57,500 nucleotides of DNA from Jeotgalibacillus malaysiensis (GTDB lineage Bacteria; Bacillota; Bacilli; Bacillales; Jeotgalibacillaceae): contig CP009416.1 of the NCBI GenBank assembly GCA_000818095.1, positions 42,501 through 100,000 of the forward strand, given 5' to 3'. This document shows, one piece after another, positions 1 to 11,175 of the stretch. The position numbers and the translations under genes were made by a program. How positions within the stretch are numbered: position 1 is the first letter of the stretch; every line of letters begins with the position of its first letter. The notes below the pieces were generated by a model, which made no database searches, was not told where the DNA came from, and saw nothing but the letters and a program-made list of their open reading frames with translations.

Positions 1-1740
<1,740 letters not shown>

Positions 1741-1926
1741 ATATAAGAAAGTGGAAGCGACTGATCAGCTTTGAGAGCTGGTGGAAGCCTGAATGGGTGA
1801 GACGTTAGTCTCATACAGACAGGGTGAAGCAGCCGAAAAGCTAGGAGCTGAAACTGGACTAGGTTGATTCTCGGAATCCCTTACTTTGATGAACGTATCC
1901 AGTTTTGAAGGTGCGAGCCTTTAATC

Positions 1927-2043
<117 letters not shown>

Positions 2044-2050
2044 ATACCAG

Positions 2051-2081
2051 AGTCTTCCCAAGCGTGGGAAGGCTTTTTTTT
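2051..2081 (+). terminator. rRNA operon terminator
   Basis: Perfect 10-bp stem AGTCTTCCCA / TGGGAAGGCT around an AGCG loop, followed by eight or more T residues, eight bases after the 5S gene. Confidence 0.95.
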
Positions 2082-2098
2082 GTGTGTTAAAAGGACAG

Positions 2099-2253
2099 GA
2101 TCCCAAGTGCATCAAGGGCAAAAAGCTGGGATCCCAAGTGCATGAAGGGCAAAAGGACAGGAACCTAAGGGCATCAAGAGCCAAAAGCCTGGAGTCCCAA
2201 GTGCATGAAGGGCTAACTAACAGAATCCCAAGAGCATCAAAGACCAAAACCCA
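2099..2253. repeat. Tandem repeat, five copies of a 31-bp unit
   Basis: Five consecutive units of exactly 31 bp start at 2099, 2130, 2161, 2192 and 2223. Shared core is CCCAAGTGCATCAAGGGC with substitutions in each copy and no indels. 31 is not a multiple of three, so the small ORF crossing it is not a repeat protein. The array begins 17 bp after the rRNA terminator T-run and is followed within about 20 bp by the 21-bp-step array. Confidence 0.93.
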
Positions 2254-2274
2254 AAGTGCAGTCTTGAACGACAG

Positions 2275-2466
2275 AATTCCTTCAATTCGAAAATTATTGC
2301 TTCAACCCTGAAAAAGATTACTTCAAAACCGAATTTGATTCTCTCAATCTGCACAATGATTGCTTCAGCATCCTGAGCCGCACCTGAAATTCCTTCATTT
2401 AGTCCATTATCTCCTTCACCACGATCAGCAATTCCTTCAGTATATATCGCAATTCCATCACCCTTT
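2275..2466. repeat. Phased repeat array 1 (eight cores, 21/30-bp steps)
   Basis: The core ATTnCTTCA recurs with its last four bases at 2301, 2322, 2343, 2364, 2394, 2415, 2436 and 2457, that is steps of 21, 21, 21, 30, 21, 21, 21. One additional core at 2281 precedes these at a 20-bp step. The 11 bp between cores vary. The last core reads AATTCCATCACC, linking this array to the ATCACCTTTT arrays further on. It sits between the rRNA operon end and the gene at 2600. Between 2467 and 2599 is AT-rich sequence that presumably carries that gene's promoter. Confidence 0.9.
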
Positions 2467-2599
2467 ATTTGCTGCACCTGAGCCTAACCATCTCAATTCA
2501 CAATGTAAAAACCAAACAATATAAAATAATGTTTGATTAAATATAAACAATAATATAATATGTTTATTAAATAATAAACTTTTAAAAGGAGTGTTTGTT

Positions 2600-3337
2600 T
2601 TGAGTGAGTTGTTTTGGGAGGCTTCTGTTGAGGAGTTGATGCATGGGGTTAAGCTGGCTGATGGTACTTATTGCTGCCTCATTTGTGGTGAGCGGTTTGA
2701 AGAGGGTGAGGTTTTTAAGGTTGGTGAGCGTTTTTTTGAGGCTTACAGGGCTGCTGAGGTTCATGTGCAGGCGGAGCATGAGTCGATGTTTGTTTATTTG
2801 ATGAATATGGATAAGAAGTATACGGGTTTATCGGATCATCAGAAAGAGTTGTTATCGTATTTTAAGCAGGGGGTGTCTGATAAGGAAGCGGCAAAGCAGA
2901 TTGGGGGCAGTCCGTCGACGATTCGGAATCACCGGTTTAAGTTTAAAGAGAAGGAAAAGCAGGCGCGTGTATTTTTAGCATTGATGCAGCTTTTGAAAGA
3001 GGAGACGGGACCTGAGAGTCTGGTTCAGATACATAGGGGGGCGACGATGGTGGATGAGCGTTATGCGATTACCTCTGAGGAGCAGGAGAAAGTTTTAAAA
3101 ACGTATTTTAAAGCGGACGGGACATTGAGTCAATTTCCGAGTAAGGAAAAGAAGAAGATTGTGGTGCTTCAATTTTTGTTGAAAAGGTTTGACGTGGGAC
3201 AGCAGTATACGGAACGGGAAGTAAATGAGGTGATTAAACAGGTATATGCTGATTTTGTCACGATTCGCCGTTATTTTATTGAATATGGGTTCATGGATCG
3301 GAATCAGGATGGCTCTGCTTACTGGGTAAAATCGTAA
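2600..3337 (+). CDS. DUF2087-domain protein with zinc-binding-like N-terminus and LuxR-type helix-turn-helix
   Basis: Likely DNA-binding regulator; target unknown. Seen: an N-terminal segment with CLICGERF and a downstream HVQAEH, which looks like a Cys2His2-type metal site; a central region (about residues 70-110) with DHQKELLSYFKQGVSDKEAA and STIRNHRFK, resembling a LuxR/GerE helix-turn-helix; and a C-terminal DUF2087 module (about 150-245) ending in RRYFIEYGFMDR. I place the start at TTG 2600, because AAAGGAG at 2585-2591 directly abuts the in-frame GTG at 2591 and is correctly spaced only for the TTG. The gene stands alone between array 1 and two tiny membrane protein genes and is not part of the B. 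subtilis order here. Domain names are from memory of the family and the function is inference. Confidence 0.8.
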   Translation: MSELFWEASVEELMHGVKLADGTYCCLICGERFEEGEVFKVGERFFEAYRAAEVHVQAEHESMFVYLMNMDKKYTGLSDHQKELLSYFKQGVSDKEAAKQIGGSPSTIRNHRFKFKEKEKQARVFLALMQLLKEETGPESLVQIHRGATMVDERYAITSEEQEKVLKTYFKADGTLSQFPSKEKKKIVVLQFLLKRFDVGQQYTEREVNEVIKQVYADFVTIRRYFIEYGFMDRNQDGSAYWVKS

Positions 3338-3374
3338 AAAGCGGGTATAATGAAAGTACAGGAGGTGTCTGTGG

Positions 3375-3497
3375 ATGCTATATGACATTGGTGTAATTGC
3401 CGGATTGATTGGGTTCGGTTTGCTTGTTGACCGGAAGAAAAGCGCACGGAAAAACCTTGAACAGTATCGCAATGGTGGGGAAGAAGCGCCTCAATAG
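3375..3497 (+). CDS. Small membrane protein, 40 aa
   Basis: A 40-residue ORF starting MLYDIGVIAGLIGFGLLVDR with one N-terminal hydrophobic segment followed by a basic stretch (RKKSARK) and an acidic tail. AGGAGG at 3360-3365 is well placed for ATG 3375. A TATAAT at 3346-3351 could be the -10 of its promoter. It lies 37 bp after the DUF2087 gene and 66 bp before another small membrane protein. Function unknown. Confidence 0.6.
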   Translation: MLYDIGVIAGLIGFGLLVDRKKSARKNLEQYRNGGEEAPQ

Positions 3498-3563
3498 TAT
3501 GAAATGGATAACGACCGTAAGACGATTGGTTTTTAAATTAAAATAAGCAGGGAGGAGAAAAGA

Positions 3564-3734
3564 ATGTGGTGGATGATCGTTCTTTTAACTCTAACTGTTA
3601 TTGTGTCAGTCGGAATGGTGTCTGATGGAAAACGTAAGCGTAAAGGTCTGGCTGTATATAGTGAGGTAAGGGAGCCTGAGGAAGCGCCATCTGAACCGAA
3701 GTTTGAGGATGAGCGGCGGTCAACGAGGCTGTGA
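3564..3734 (+). CDS. Small membrane protein, 56 aa
   Basis: A 56-residue ORF beginning MWWMIVLLTLTVIVSVGMVS, one transmembrane segment, then a strongly basic KRKRK cluster and an acidic, proline-rich tail. GGGAGGAG at 3550-3557 is an excellent ribosome binding site. The plan (short N-terminal membrane helix, positive cluster, acidic tail) mirrors the 40-aa protein just upstream, so the two may be related or act together. No known family recognised. Confidence 0.6.
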   Translation: MWWMIVLLTLTVIVSVGMVSDGKRKRKGLAVYSEVREPEEAPSEPKFEDERRSTRL

Positions 3735-3854
3735 GAAGTTTGTTGAGGAGTTTTCTTCACGTTCGGGGATAAGAAGAATAGGATAGATAGATTACTTTTT
3801 ATCCGCAGTGTCTATACTGAGTGGTATAACATGCTGCGAGGTGGAGGAAAGTAT

Positions 3855-4004
3855 ATGAGACATTGCCGTGCGTGCGGAAGACGATACAACCGGGCGATTC
3901 GCCTGTCTTCAAAGTTTATCTGTGTGTGGTGTGAGCAGTCACTGATTCAGCTGAAGCCTGAGGATCATGGATATGACAGGTGGATTCATCTTTTAAAAGA
4001 ATAG
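3855..4004 (+). CDS. csfB: Anti-sigma-G factor CsfB (Gin)
   Basis: 49-residue zinc-binding protein with two CxxC motifs: CRAC near residues 4-7 and CVWC in the SKFICVWCEQ segment. The pattern CxxC, about 18 residues, KFIC, xxCE matches CsfB/Gin, which in B. subtilis inhibits sigma-G (and sigma-E) until the proper stage of spore development. It is a little shorter than the 64-residue B. subtilis protein. GGTGGAGGAAAG supplies the ribosome binding site. Its place after the rRNA operon and before yaaO matches B. subtilis, where xpaC and yaaN lie between; both are absent here. No clear sigma-F promoter found. Confidence 0.78.
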   Translation: MRHCRACGRRYNRAIRLSSKFICVWCEQSLIQLKPEDHGYDRWIHLLKE

Positions 4005-4015
4005 ATATGACCCGA

Positions 4016-4042
4016 AAGCCTGCCTCTGATGCAGGCTTTTTT
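4016..4042 (+). terminator. Terminator after csfB
   Basis: Stem AAGCCTGC / GCAGGCTT with a CTCTGAT loop and a run of six T residues. Confidence 0.93.
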
Positions 4043-4110
4043 GTATTCAGAGAGTGCCGTTAAATAAATCATGATACAATAAAGAAATGATTTCACTAAA
4101 GGAGAACGTT

Positions 4111-5514
4111 ATGGATCAGAAAGAGAGACCGCTTGTTGAGGCGCTGCAAAAGCATATGAATCAAAAGCCGGTGTCGTTTCATGTGCCGGGTCATAAGAAT
4201 GGCATGATTGGTGAGGTTGCGGGTCAGTTTGCCGGGTGGGATCAGACGGAGATTTCAGGGCTTGATGATCTGCATGCGCCTGAAGGACCGATTGCAAAAG
4301 CGCAGAATCTGTTAGCTCAGCATACAGGAGCCTTGAAAAGTTATTTTCTTGTGAATGGTTCGACGACAGGAAACCTTGCGATGGTGATGGGGATCTGTGA
4401 ACCGGGCAGTCACCTGCTGGTTGCAGGAAATGCGCATAAGTCTGTTATTCATGCATGCCGTCTGGCGCAGGTGAAGCCGGTATTTTTAACGCCTGATGTG
4501 CATCCTGAATCTATGACGCCAGCAGCCATTTCACCTGATCTTCTGGAAGAAGCTATCGGACAGTTTCCGGACGTTAAAGCAGTGCTGCTGACGTATCCAT
4601 CCTACTACGGTCATACAGGACAAATAGAGAAGGTCATTGCAGTCGCTAAAAAGTCAGGGCTTACCGTCCTCGTTGACGAAGCACATGGCGCTCATTTTTC
4701 ACTGCTGGGTTTTCCGGCTTCCTCTCTTCAGATGGGGGCAGATGCCGTCGTACAGTCGGCGCATAAAACGCTCCCGGCGCTGACGATGGGATCGTATTTA
4801 CATATTGGGAAAGACTTTGGGCGGTATGAGCAGATTCAGCAGCTGCTCGGCATGCTGCAGTCCAGCAGTCCATCGTATCCGATCATGGCGTCACTGGATG
4901 ATGCAAGATATTATGCTGCAACCTATACACGCGAGGATGCAGACTTTTTCAAAAGTGAACGTGATCATTTTATAAATGTGCTGCAGAAAATTCCGCGGTT
5001 AAAAGTAATCGAGCCGGAAGACCCGCTGAAGCTGATCATCAGAATAGACGGGATGAGCGGATATGATCTGCAGGCAGCGTGTGAACAGCATGGAATCTAT
5101 GCAGAACTTGCAGACCCGCTGCAGGTATTATGGATGCTTCCACTTTTGAAAAATAAAAACTGCATGCAGTGGGACCGTATTGTCGAGTCATTTAATCAAA
5201 TAGCTAAAGACGCAGACTGGGCGGAGACTCCTGCAGCTGTTCCTGTTAAAAAAGAGATAACGACATTAGCTGTCCATCATGCAGATCAGCTTCCGTACTC
5301 AGTAATACCGATAGAAGACGGGACAGACAGAGTGGCGGCTGAGACAATCACGCCCTATCCACCGGGTATACCGTTTATCATAGCAGGTGAACGTCTGACA
5401 GCTGAAACATGTCATGAGCTGAGCCGTCTTGTGAAAACGAAGATGCGTTTCCAGGGCGGAGCACATTTAATAGAAGGAAAAATGAAGGTTGTGCAGGAGG
5501 ATCTACATGAATAA
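4111..5514 (+). CDS. yaaO: PLP-dependent Orn/Lys/Arg decarboxylase family protein (YaaO)
   Basis: 467-residue pyridoxal-phosphate enzyme of the Orn/Lys/Arg decarboxylase family. Visible motifs: the N-terminal FHVPGHKNG, the cofactor Asp in VDEAHGAHF (D189) and the Schiff-base lysine in [13 protein letters not shown] (K219). The C-terminal lobe fits the family. Substrate cannot be set from sequence; lysine or arginine are the usual candidates. ATG 4111 is chosen because AAAGGAG at 4098-4104 precedes it; the in-frame ATG at 4087 lacks a site. The stop overlaps the tmk start by 8 bp, so the two are co-translated as in B. subtilis. Confidence 0.88.
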   Translation: MDQKERPLVEALQKHMNQKPVSFHVPGHKNGMIGEVAGQFAGWDQTEISGLDDLHAPEGPIAKAQNLLAQHTGALKSYFLVNGSTTGNLAMVMGICEPGSHLLVAGNAHKSVIHACRLAQVKPVFLTPDVHPESMTPAAISPDLLEEAIGQFPDVKAVLLTYPSYYGHTGQIEKVIAVAKKSGLTVLVDEAHGAHFSLLGFPASSLQMGADAVVQSAHKTLPALTMGSYLHIGKDFGRYEQIQQLLGMLQSSSPSYPIMASLDDARYYAATYTREDADFFKSERDHFINVLQKIPRLKVIEPEDPLKLIIRIDGMSGYDLQAACEQHGIYAELADPLQVLWMLPLLKNKNCMQWDRIVESFNQIAKDADWAETPAAVPVKKEITTLAVHHADQLPYSVIPIEDGTDRVAAETITPYPPGIPFIIAGERLTAETCHELSRLVKTKMRFQGGAHLIEGKMKVVQEDLHE

Positions 5515-6145
5515 AGGTTTATTTATTACGTTAGAAGGACCAGAAGGAGCAGGAAAAACGACTGCTTCTGTAGAAATAAAGAAAAAGCTTGAAGCGCTTG
5601 GCTATGATGTAATGCTGACGCGTGAACCAGGCGGAATTAAAATTGCGGAGAAGATCCGGGAAGTGATTCTCGACCCGTCCCATACTGAAATGGACAGCCG
5701 TACAGAAGCGCTTTTATACGCAGCAGCCCGCAGACAGCATTTAGCTGAAAAGGTGAAGCCAGCACTTGATGCGGGAAAAGTAGTCCTGTGTGACCGTTTT
5801 ATCGACAGCTCACTTGCCTATCAGGGATATGCGAGAGGTCTTGGAATTGATGAAGTATGGAGTATTAACCAGTTCGCAATCGGCTCAATGATGCCTGACT
5901 GCACACTGTACTTTGATATTTCACCTGAAGACGGACTGAAGCGGATCGAACAGAATGCAGGCCGTGAAGTGAACCGCCTGGACCTTGAAGGAATGGCTTT
6001 TCATCAAAAAGTCTATGAAGGCTATCAGATCTTACAGGAACGTTTCCCTGACAGAATGAGGCGGATTGATGCATCAGCGTCCCTTAAAGATGTGACAGCG
6101 GAGGCTGTTGGAATACTTTCTGATATGTTGAAAAACCAGCATTGA
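5507..6145 (+). CDS. tmk: Thymidylate kinase
   Basis: 212-residue enzyme phosphorylating dTMP to dTDP with ATP, needed for dTTP supply. P-loop [11 protein letters not shown] near residue 8-18, the DRF motif followed by [13 protein letters not shown] (about 95-112), and the typical C-terminal LID region are visible. ATG 5507 lies inside the last codons of yaaO and follows CAGGAGG at 5494-5500; the upstream in-frame start at 5489 has no ribosome binding site. Order yaaO-tmk-darA is conserved in Bacillales. Confidence 0.95.
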   Translation: MNKGLFITLEGPEGAGKTTASVEIKKKLEALGYDVMLTREPGGIKIAEKIREVILDPSHTEMDSRTEALLYAAARRQHLAEKVKPALDAGKVVLCDRFIDSSLAYQGYARGLGIDEVWSINQFAIGSMMPDCTLYFDISPEDGLKRIEQNAGREVNRLDLEGMAFHQKVYEGYQILQERFPDRMRRIDASASLKDVTAEAVGILSDMLKNQH

Positions 6146-6211
6146 TAAAGCTTATTTTTGTCAATCACCAGCCAACTTTAATAAAACCAAAACAAAGCTT
6201 TCCGGAATGAT

Positions 6212-6241
6212 TTCGTAATATAAACGTATTATTGGTATAAT
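6212..6241 (+). promoter_or_regulatory. Probable promoter of darA
   Basis: Extended -10 TGGTATAAT with TATAAT at 6236-6241 and a weak -35 (TTCGTA at 6212-6217, 18-bp spacer). It lies in the 134-bp gap between tmk and darA. Confidence 0.5.
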
Positions 6242-6243
6242 AA

Positions 6244-6609
<366 letters not shown>

Positions 6610-6656
6610 ACGAGCCGAAAGCTCATTTGTATATATACGCAGAAAAGGGAGATAGT

Positions 6657-7661
6657 ATGGCCGATATGCAACAGGACCTGGCATCACAGCAGCCGGTCGC
6701 AATGAAGATGCTGCAAAACAGCCTGCAGAAAAATCGTGTCGCGCACGCCTATCTGTTCGAAGGCGGTCGCGGTACGGGTAAGAAAGCTATGGCGTTGTTT
6801 CTTGCTAAAGGACTTTTCTGCAGACAGCCACATGAAGGGGAGCCCTGTCATACCTGCGAACAGTGCCGGAGAATTGACCAGGGGAACCACCCTGACGTTC
6901 ATGTAATTGAGCCGGACGGACAGTCAATTAAAAAAGAACAGGTCAGGTTATTGCAGGAAGAGTTCAGTAAAACAGGTATGGAATCGATGAAAAAAGCATA
7001 TATCATCAGCGGTGCTGATAAGATGACGGTTCAGGCTGCAAACTCTCTACTAAAGTTTTTAGAAGAACCGCATCCATCCACGACAGCGATTTTATTGACT
7101 GAGCAGATTCACCAGATGCTCCCGACGATCCTTTCCAGGTGTCAGCACGTATCCTTTCGACCGTTGACACCTGTTTTGTTTAAAGAAAAGCTGATCGCAG
7201 AGGATGTCCACCCAACAATGGCCTCACTTGTATCGAAATTAACCAACCAGGTTGATGAGGCAATTGAGCTCAGTGATGATGAGTGGTTTGTACAAGCCAG
7301 AAAAATCATGTTAAAATTATACGAAGTGCTAAAGGATGATCCCTTTGAAGCCATGATCAGGGTTCAAAGTGACTATCTTCCGCATTTTAAAGAGAAATCG
7401 CAAATTGACCAATCACTCGATTTGTTTCTTCTTATATATAAGGATCTCCTTTATATCCAAACGGACAAGCTCGATCACCTGTCGTACCCGGACTGGCTGG
7501 ATACGTTTCGTACAGATGCACTCCAGACGTCAGCGAATCAGCTTACTCACCAGCTGACAGTCATACTTGAGGCGAAAACACAGCTACAGAGAAATATGAA
7601 TACACAGCTGCTAATGGAACAGCTGATGCTTAAATTGCAGGGGGGATCTGCACTTGTATGA
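6657..7661 (+). CDS. holB: DNA polymerase III delta' subunit
   Basis: 334-residue clamp-loader subunit of the replisome. AAA+ fold with GGRGTGKK near residue 33-40 (a P-loop-like motif), a zinc-binding cluster CRQPHEGEPCHTCEQC, and the SKTGMESMKKAYII and LEEPHPSTTAILL segments typical of delta'. ATG 6657 is chosen because AAGGGAG at 6645-6651 precedes it; the upstream in-frame ATG at 6627 lies in poorly conserved sequence. It overlaps ricT by 8 bp. Confidence 0.94.
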   Translation: MADMQQDLASQQPVAMKMLQNSLQKNRVAHAYLFEGGRGTGKKAMALFLAKGLFCRQPHEGEPCHTCEQCRRIDQGNHPDVHVIEPDGQSIKKEQVRLLQEEFSKTGMESMKKAYIISGADKMTVQAANSLLKFLEEPHPSTTAILLTEQIHQMLPTILSRCQHVSFRPLTPVLFKEKLIAEDVHPTMASLVSKLTNQVDEAIELSDDEWFVQARKIMLKLYEVLKDDPFEAMIRVQSDYLPHFKEKSQIDQSLDLFLLIYKDLLYIQTDKLDHLSYPDWLDTFRTDALQTSANQLTHQLTVILEAKTQLQRNMNTQLLMEQLMLKLQGGSALV

Positions 7662-8481
7662 AGTAGTAGGCGTCCGTTTTAATAAAGCGGGCAAAATATA
7701 TTATTTCGACCCGAACCAGCTTACATTGAACGTAGATGAATACGTGATTGTAGAGACGGTACGCGGTGTGGAATACGGTAAAGTTGTCACTGAAGTCAAG
7801 AAAGTGGACAAGAATGACGTTGTGCTTCCGCTGAAAAAGATCGTCCGGATTGCTGAACAGAAGGATCGTCTTTCTGTACAGGAAAACAAGGAAGAGGCTG
7901 CTCATGCCTATAAGGTATGCTCAGAAAAGATCAGTGAGCATGATTTAGATATGAAGCTTGTTGACGTTGAATATACATTCGACCGCAATAAAGTTATTTT
8001 TTATTTTACTGCGGACGGACGGGTCGATTTCAGAAATCTGGTTAAAGACCTGGCGTCTGTTTTCAGAACAAGGATTGAACTGAGACAGATCGGTGTTCGT
8101 GATGAAGCGAAAATGCTTGGCGGTATTGGACCATGCGGACGTATGCTCTGCTGTTCAACTTTCCTCGGCGATTTTGAGCCAGTGTCGATTAAGATGGCAA
8201 AGGACCAGAACCTTTCTCTGAATCCGGCAAAAATTTCAGGCCTGTGTGGACGTTTAATGTGCTGCCTGAAATACGAAAATGACGAGTATGAGCAGGCAAA
8301 AGAAGAAATGCCTGACCTTGGTGCATTCGTTCAGACGCCTGAAGGTAAAGGGAAAGTAGTCGGGCTGAATATGCTTGAGCGCGTGCTTCAGATCGAAATG
8401 AAGGAGCAGGACCGTACGCTTGAGTATACGCTTGAAGAAATTATGAATCACGATATTGCGTCAATTCAAGCCACAGAGTAA
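7654..8481 (+). CDS. ricT: RicT (YaaT), PSP1-domain subunit of the Y-complex
   Basis: 275 residues, identical in length to B. subtilis RicT. With RicA and RicF it forms the Fe-S Y-complex that modulates RNase Y specificity and affects competence, biofilm formation and sporulation. The PSP1 domain has the conserved cysteines in [16 protein letters not shown] and GLCGRLMCC (about residues 155-205), ligands of the Fe-S cluster. The start is TTG 7654 ([18 protein letters not shown]) after GGGGGGA. It overlaps holB and precedes yabA by 13 bp, so the three are one transcription unit. Confidence 0.94.
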   Translation: MYEVVGVRFNKAGKIYYFDPNQLTLNVDEYVIVETVRGVEYGKVVTEVKKVDKNDVVLPLKKIVRIAEQKDRLSVQENKEEAAHAYKVCSEKISEHDLDMKLVDVEYTFDRNKVIFYFTADGRVDFRNLVKDLASVFRTRIELRQIGVRDEAKMLGGIGPCGRMLCCSTFLGDFEPVSIKMAKDQNLSLNPAKISGLCGRLMCCLKYENDEYEQAKEEMPDLGAFVQTPEGKGKVVGLNMLERVLQIEMKEQDRTLEYTLEEIMNHDIASIQATE

Positions 8482-8494
8482 CGGGGTGGAGTTC

Positions 8495-8854
8495 GTGGAT
8501 AAGAAGGAGTTCTTTGATTCAGTATCCAATATGGAACAGCAGATTGGTCAGTTATACCAGCAGCTTGGCGAACTGAAGCATCATCTGGCTGACATGATGG
8601 AAGAGAATCATTCGCTGCAGATCGAAAATGAACATTTGCGCAGAAGGCTTGAACAGCTGGGGAGTGACACAGCGGCTCCCGAAGGCAAGGCTGATGCCGG
8701 CAAAGCTGTGGGTCCAAGCACAGATATTGGTGAAGGATACGATAACCTTGCCCGTCTTTATCATGAAGGCTTCCACATTTGTAACATTCACTTTGGAAGC
8801 CCGCGCAAGGATGAAGACTGCCTGTTCTGTCTTTCATTTTTAACGAAAAAATAA
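8495..8854 (+). CDS. yabA: Replication initiation control protein YabA
   Basis: 119-residue regulator, same length as in B. subtilis, that binds DnaA and DnaN to limit re-initiation. N-terminal coiled coil (about residues 5-60, leucine-rich, [19 protein letters not shown]) for tetramerisation; C-terminal zinc domain with FHICNIHFG, then [11 protein letters not shown] 8495 is taken as start ([10 protein letters not shown]), matching the family N-terminus; the preceding in-frame codons belong to the overlap with ricT. Confidence 0.94.
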   Translation: MDKKEFFDSVSNMEQQIGQLYQQLGELKHHLADMMEENHSLQIENEHLRRRLEQLGSDTAAPEGKADAGKAVGPSTDIGEGYDNLARLYHEGFHICNIHFGSPRKDEDCLFCLSFLTKK

Positions 8855-8912
8855 AGGCTGGCATTACGCCGTCTGTTGAAAAACAGGCGGACGTCCTGCC
8901 GGGCTTTTTTTG
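8853..8912 (+). terminator. Terminator after yabA
   Basis: Long two-part hairpin: outer arms AAAGGCTGGCA and TGCCGGGCTTT, inner arms CCGTCTGTT and AACAGGCGG, ending in seven T residues. Confidence 0.8.
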
Positions 8913-9061
8913 TGTAGAATGAATGGGTAAGTGTTATATTTGGCTGGCTCATGCAGCTAAGGAAGACGATTGCCCGGGGTAATCGCATTGACCCAAGTTT
9001 TCATCTTATATAAAGCACAATTAATAGATTGCTTTGTTAAAGCTCATTATTGTTTTTTCAC

Positions 9062-9185
9062 AGCTGATGATTCTCGCTGCAGGGGGCGGCTCGCAGGAAG
9101 GGACGTGTGAGACCAGGCATGGCGAAGCCTGCGGGCTCACCGCCCGGCCGCGGAAAGCGTCCCCCTGTAGCGGAAATCATCAGCC
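9062..9185. repeat. Dispersed element R2, copy 1
   Basis: About 124 bp of GC-rich sequence whose ends are inverted repeats: AGCTGATGATTCTCGCTGCA at the left and the complement of TGTAGCGGAAATCATCAGCC at the right. The interior again contains paired arms (GCGGGCTCACCGCCC). A sequence-related copy lies at 14164-14291. It is inserted just before trmN6, so the ORF running upstream of trmN6 through it is spurious. 8913-9061 holds no gene; a weak TTGACC/TATAAA pair near 8989-9015 might be a promoter. Confidence 0.82.
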
Positions 9186-9219
9186 AGCTTTACAGAGCCG
9201 AAAGAAAAGAGGATCACAA

Positions 9220-9963
9220 ATGCAATTAATCGGTGATGAGCGGCTGGATTACCTTCTGGCTGAAGATTTAAGAATTATCCAAAGTCCATCAGTCTTTTCC
9301 TTTTCGCTTGATGCAGTCCTGCTCGCGCGCTTTGTGCAGGTGCCAATCAGGAAAGGAAGCCTGATTGACCTCTGTTCAGGAAATGGTGTGATCCCGCTCA
9401 TTTTAAGTACCAGAACAAACGGCTCCATTACAGGCGTGGAAATCCAGGACAGACTTGCTGATATGGCAAACAGAAGCATTGAACATAATGAACTCACGCA
9501 GCAGATTGAGATGATCTGTGAGGATTTGAATACAGTATCACCACAGCTCGGATATGCTAAGCATGATGTTGTCACGTGCAACCCGCCTTATTTTACAACA
9601 CCGGGGAAAGATGAGCTGAATGAAAATGAACATTTAACAATTGCGCGCCATGAAATCATGTGTACGCTTGAAGATACGATCCGTGTCAGTAGCGGCCTGT
9701 TAAAGCAAGGTGGGAAAGCGGCATTTGTTCACCGGCCGGGCCGATTGCTCGATCTGATTACACTAATGAGACAGTATCGCCTCGAGCCGAAAAGAATCCA
9801 GTTTGTTTATCCGAAAGAGGGTAAGGAAGCCAATACGATTTTAGTAGAGGCAGCAAAAGACGGCAAACCTGATGTGAAAATTCTGCCGCCGCTTATCGTG
9901 TATAAAGAGAATAATGAATACACGGACGAAATGAAGGAGATTTTATATGGAAGCAGAGGCTAA
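9220..9963 (+). CDS. trmN6: tRNA1(Val) (adenine37-N6)-methyltransferase (TrmN6, YabB)
   Basis: 247-residue SAM-dependent methyltransferase. Motif [14 protein letters not shown] (about 50-62) binds SAM; CNPPYF (about 123-128) is the NPPY catalytic motif of N6-adenine methyltransferases. The length matches B. subtilis YabB. ATG 9220 follows AAGAGGATCACAA; the open frame upstream is R2 repeat sequence and is excluded. The last 17 bp overlap yazA. tRNA target assigned by family, not seen directly. Confidence 0.86.
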   Translation: MQLIGDERLDYLLAEDLRIIQSPSVFSFSLDAVLLARFVQVPIRKGSLIDLCSGNGVIPLILSTRTNGSITGVEIQDRLADMANRSIEHNELTQQIEMICEDLNTVSPQLGYAKHDVVTCNPPYFTTPGKDELNENEHLTIARHEIMCTLEDTIRVSSGLLKQGGKAAFVHRPGRLLDLITLMRQYRLEPKRIQFVYPKEGKEANTILVEAAKDGKPDVKILPPLIVYKENNEYTDEMKEILYGSRG

Positions 9964-10246
9964 CCATTTCTTCTACGTGCTGAAGTGTAAGGACGGTTCC
10001 TACTATGGCGGGTATACGATTGATCTCGAGCGGCGCCTGTCTCAGCATAACGGAGGCACTGCTTCTAAATACACGAGAACGCGTCGCCCTGTCGAGATGA
10101 TCCATCATGAATCATTTTCAACCAAGAGAGAGGCTATGCAGGCAGAGTACTGGTTCAAAAAGAAATCCAGAACGCAGAAGGATCTGTATTTAAAAGAAAG
10201 GGGTGAAGAGCATGCACACACAGAAAAGTTTTCAGCATGCGAGTGA
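9947..10246 (+). CDS. yazA: GIY-YIG nuclease superfamily protein YazA
   Basis: 99-residue single-domain GIY-YIG protein (UPF0213). Seen: [16 protein letters not shown] carrying the two tyrosine elements, the RRLSQHNGG segment with the conserved Arg, and the [11 protein letters not shown] segment with the Glu. Role unknown in B. subtilis. ATG 9947 overlaps trmN6 by 17 bp with GAAGGAG upstream; the 3' end overlaps rsmI by 35 bp, a tight translationally coupled trio. Confidence 0.88.
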   Translation: MEAEANHFFYVLKCKDGSYYGGYTIDLERRLSQHNGGTASKYTRTRRPVEMIHHESFSTKREAMQAEYWFKKKSRTQKDLYLKERGEEHAHTEKFSACE

Positions 10247-11093
10247 TGGCAGGCTTTATCTAGTGCCAACGCCGATTGGGAATTTAGAGGATATGACGTT
10301 TAGAGCGGTGAACATATTGAAAGCGGCTGACCTCATCGCAGCAGAGGATACGCGTAATACAAAAAATTTGTGCCGTCATTTTGAGATTGAGACAAAGCTT
10401 GTCAGTTATCATGATCATAATAAAGAAGAAAGTGGCCGTAAGCTGCTCGCTGACCTTCATGACGGAAAGCAGATTGCCCTTGTGACAGATGCAGGCACAC
10501 CCTGTATTTCAGATCCGGGCTATGAGCTTGTAAAGCAGTGTGTAGAAGAAGGCATTAACGTAGTGCCGCTGCCCGGAGCCAATGCAGCAGTCACTGCCTT
10601 GATCGCATCCGGCCTGAAGCCTCAGCCGTTTTATTACTACGGCTTTTTACCCCGTCAGAAAAAAGAAAAGCGGGAAGAGCTGGCATTTCTTTCGACAATC
10701 CCTGCGACATTTATCCTGTATGAATCTCCTCACAGACTGAAAGAAACGCTAAAAGAGATGCAGGATGCGCTGGGTGAAGAACGTCAAATGTCCATTTCGC
10801 GTGAGCTCACGAAAAAGTTCGAGGAATTTGTGCGCGGAACGATTGGTGAATGTCTGGAATGGGCTGAAGAAACAGAGCTGCGCGGTGAGTTTTGTCTGGT
10901 CATTGAAGGTGCGAGCCGTGATGAATGGCAGCAGGACGAGGAGATCTGGTGGTCTGAATTGTCACTGACTGAACACGTCGAACACTATATCCAGCAAAAA
11001 TCCATGACGTCAAAGGCAGCTATAAAAGAAACTGCAAAAGACCGAGGACTTCCGAAGCGGGACGTTTATCAGGATTATCATATAGATCATTAG
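10212..11093 (+). CDS. rsmI: 16S rRNA (cytidine1402-2'-O)-methyltransferase RsmI
   Basis: 293-residue tetrapyrrole-methylase-fold enzyme that 2'-O-methylates C1402 of 16S rRNA at the decoding centre. N-terminal LYLVPTPIGNLEDMTFRA, AAEDTRNT, and VTDAGTPCISDPGYELV (about 92-108) are hallmark motifs; PLPGANAAVTALIASGL follows. ATG 10212 is set by AGGGGTG at 10199-10205; the GTG at 10203 is part of that site. Confidence 0.94.
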   Translation: MHTQKSFQHASDGRLYLVPTPIGNLEDMTFRAVNILKAADLIAAEDTRNTKNLCRHFEIETKLVSYHDHNKEESGRKLLADLHDGKQIALVTDAGTPCISDPGYELVKQCVEEGINVVPLPGANAAVTALIASGLKPQPFYYYGFLPRQKKEKREELAFLSTIPATFILYESPHRLKETLKEMQDALGEERQMSISRELTKKFEEFVRGTIGECLEWAEETELRGEFCLVIEGASRDEWQQDEEIWWSELSLTEHVEHYIQQKSMTSKAAIKETAKDRGLPKRDVYQDYHIDH

Positions 11094-11102
11094 ATTTGAT
11101 TG

Positions 11103-11129
11103 AGATCACTTTAAAGGTGATCTTTTTTT
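11103..11129 (+). terminator. Terminator after rsmI
   Basis: Stem AGATCACTT / AAGGTGATCT (one G-U pair) with a short loop, followed by seven T residues. Confidence 0.9.
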
Positions 11130-11175
11130 ATTTGAGTGGGCGGAAATTCGGGCTTGGGGTTAGCGAGGTCATTTA

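Noticed and set aside
2296-2460. Phased arrays as CRISPR
   Set aside because: Cores of about 10 bp with 11-bp degenerate spacers, fixed core number and step, no Cas genes nearby.
9034-9219. N-terminal extension of trmN6
   Set aside because: Translates element R2; the family N-terminus starts at 9220 with a ribosome binding site.
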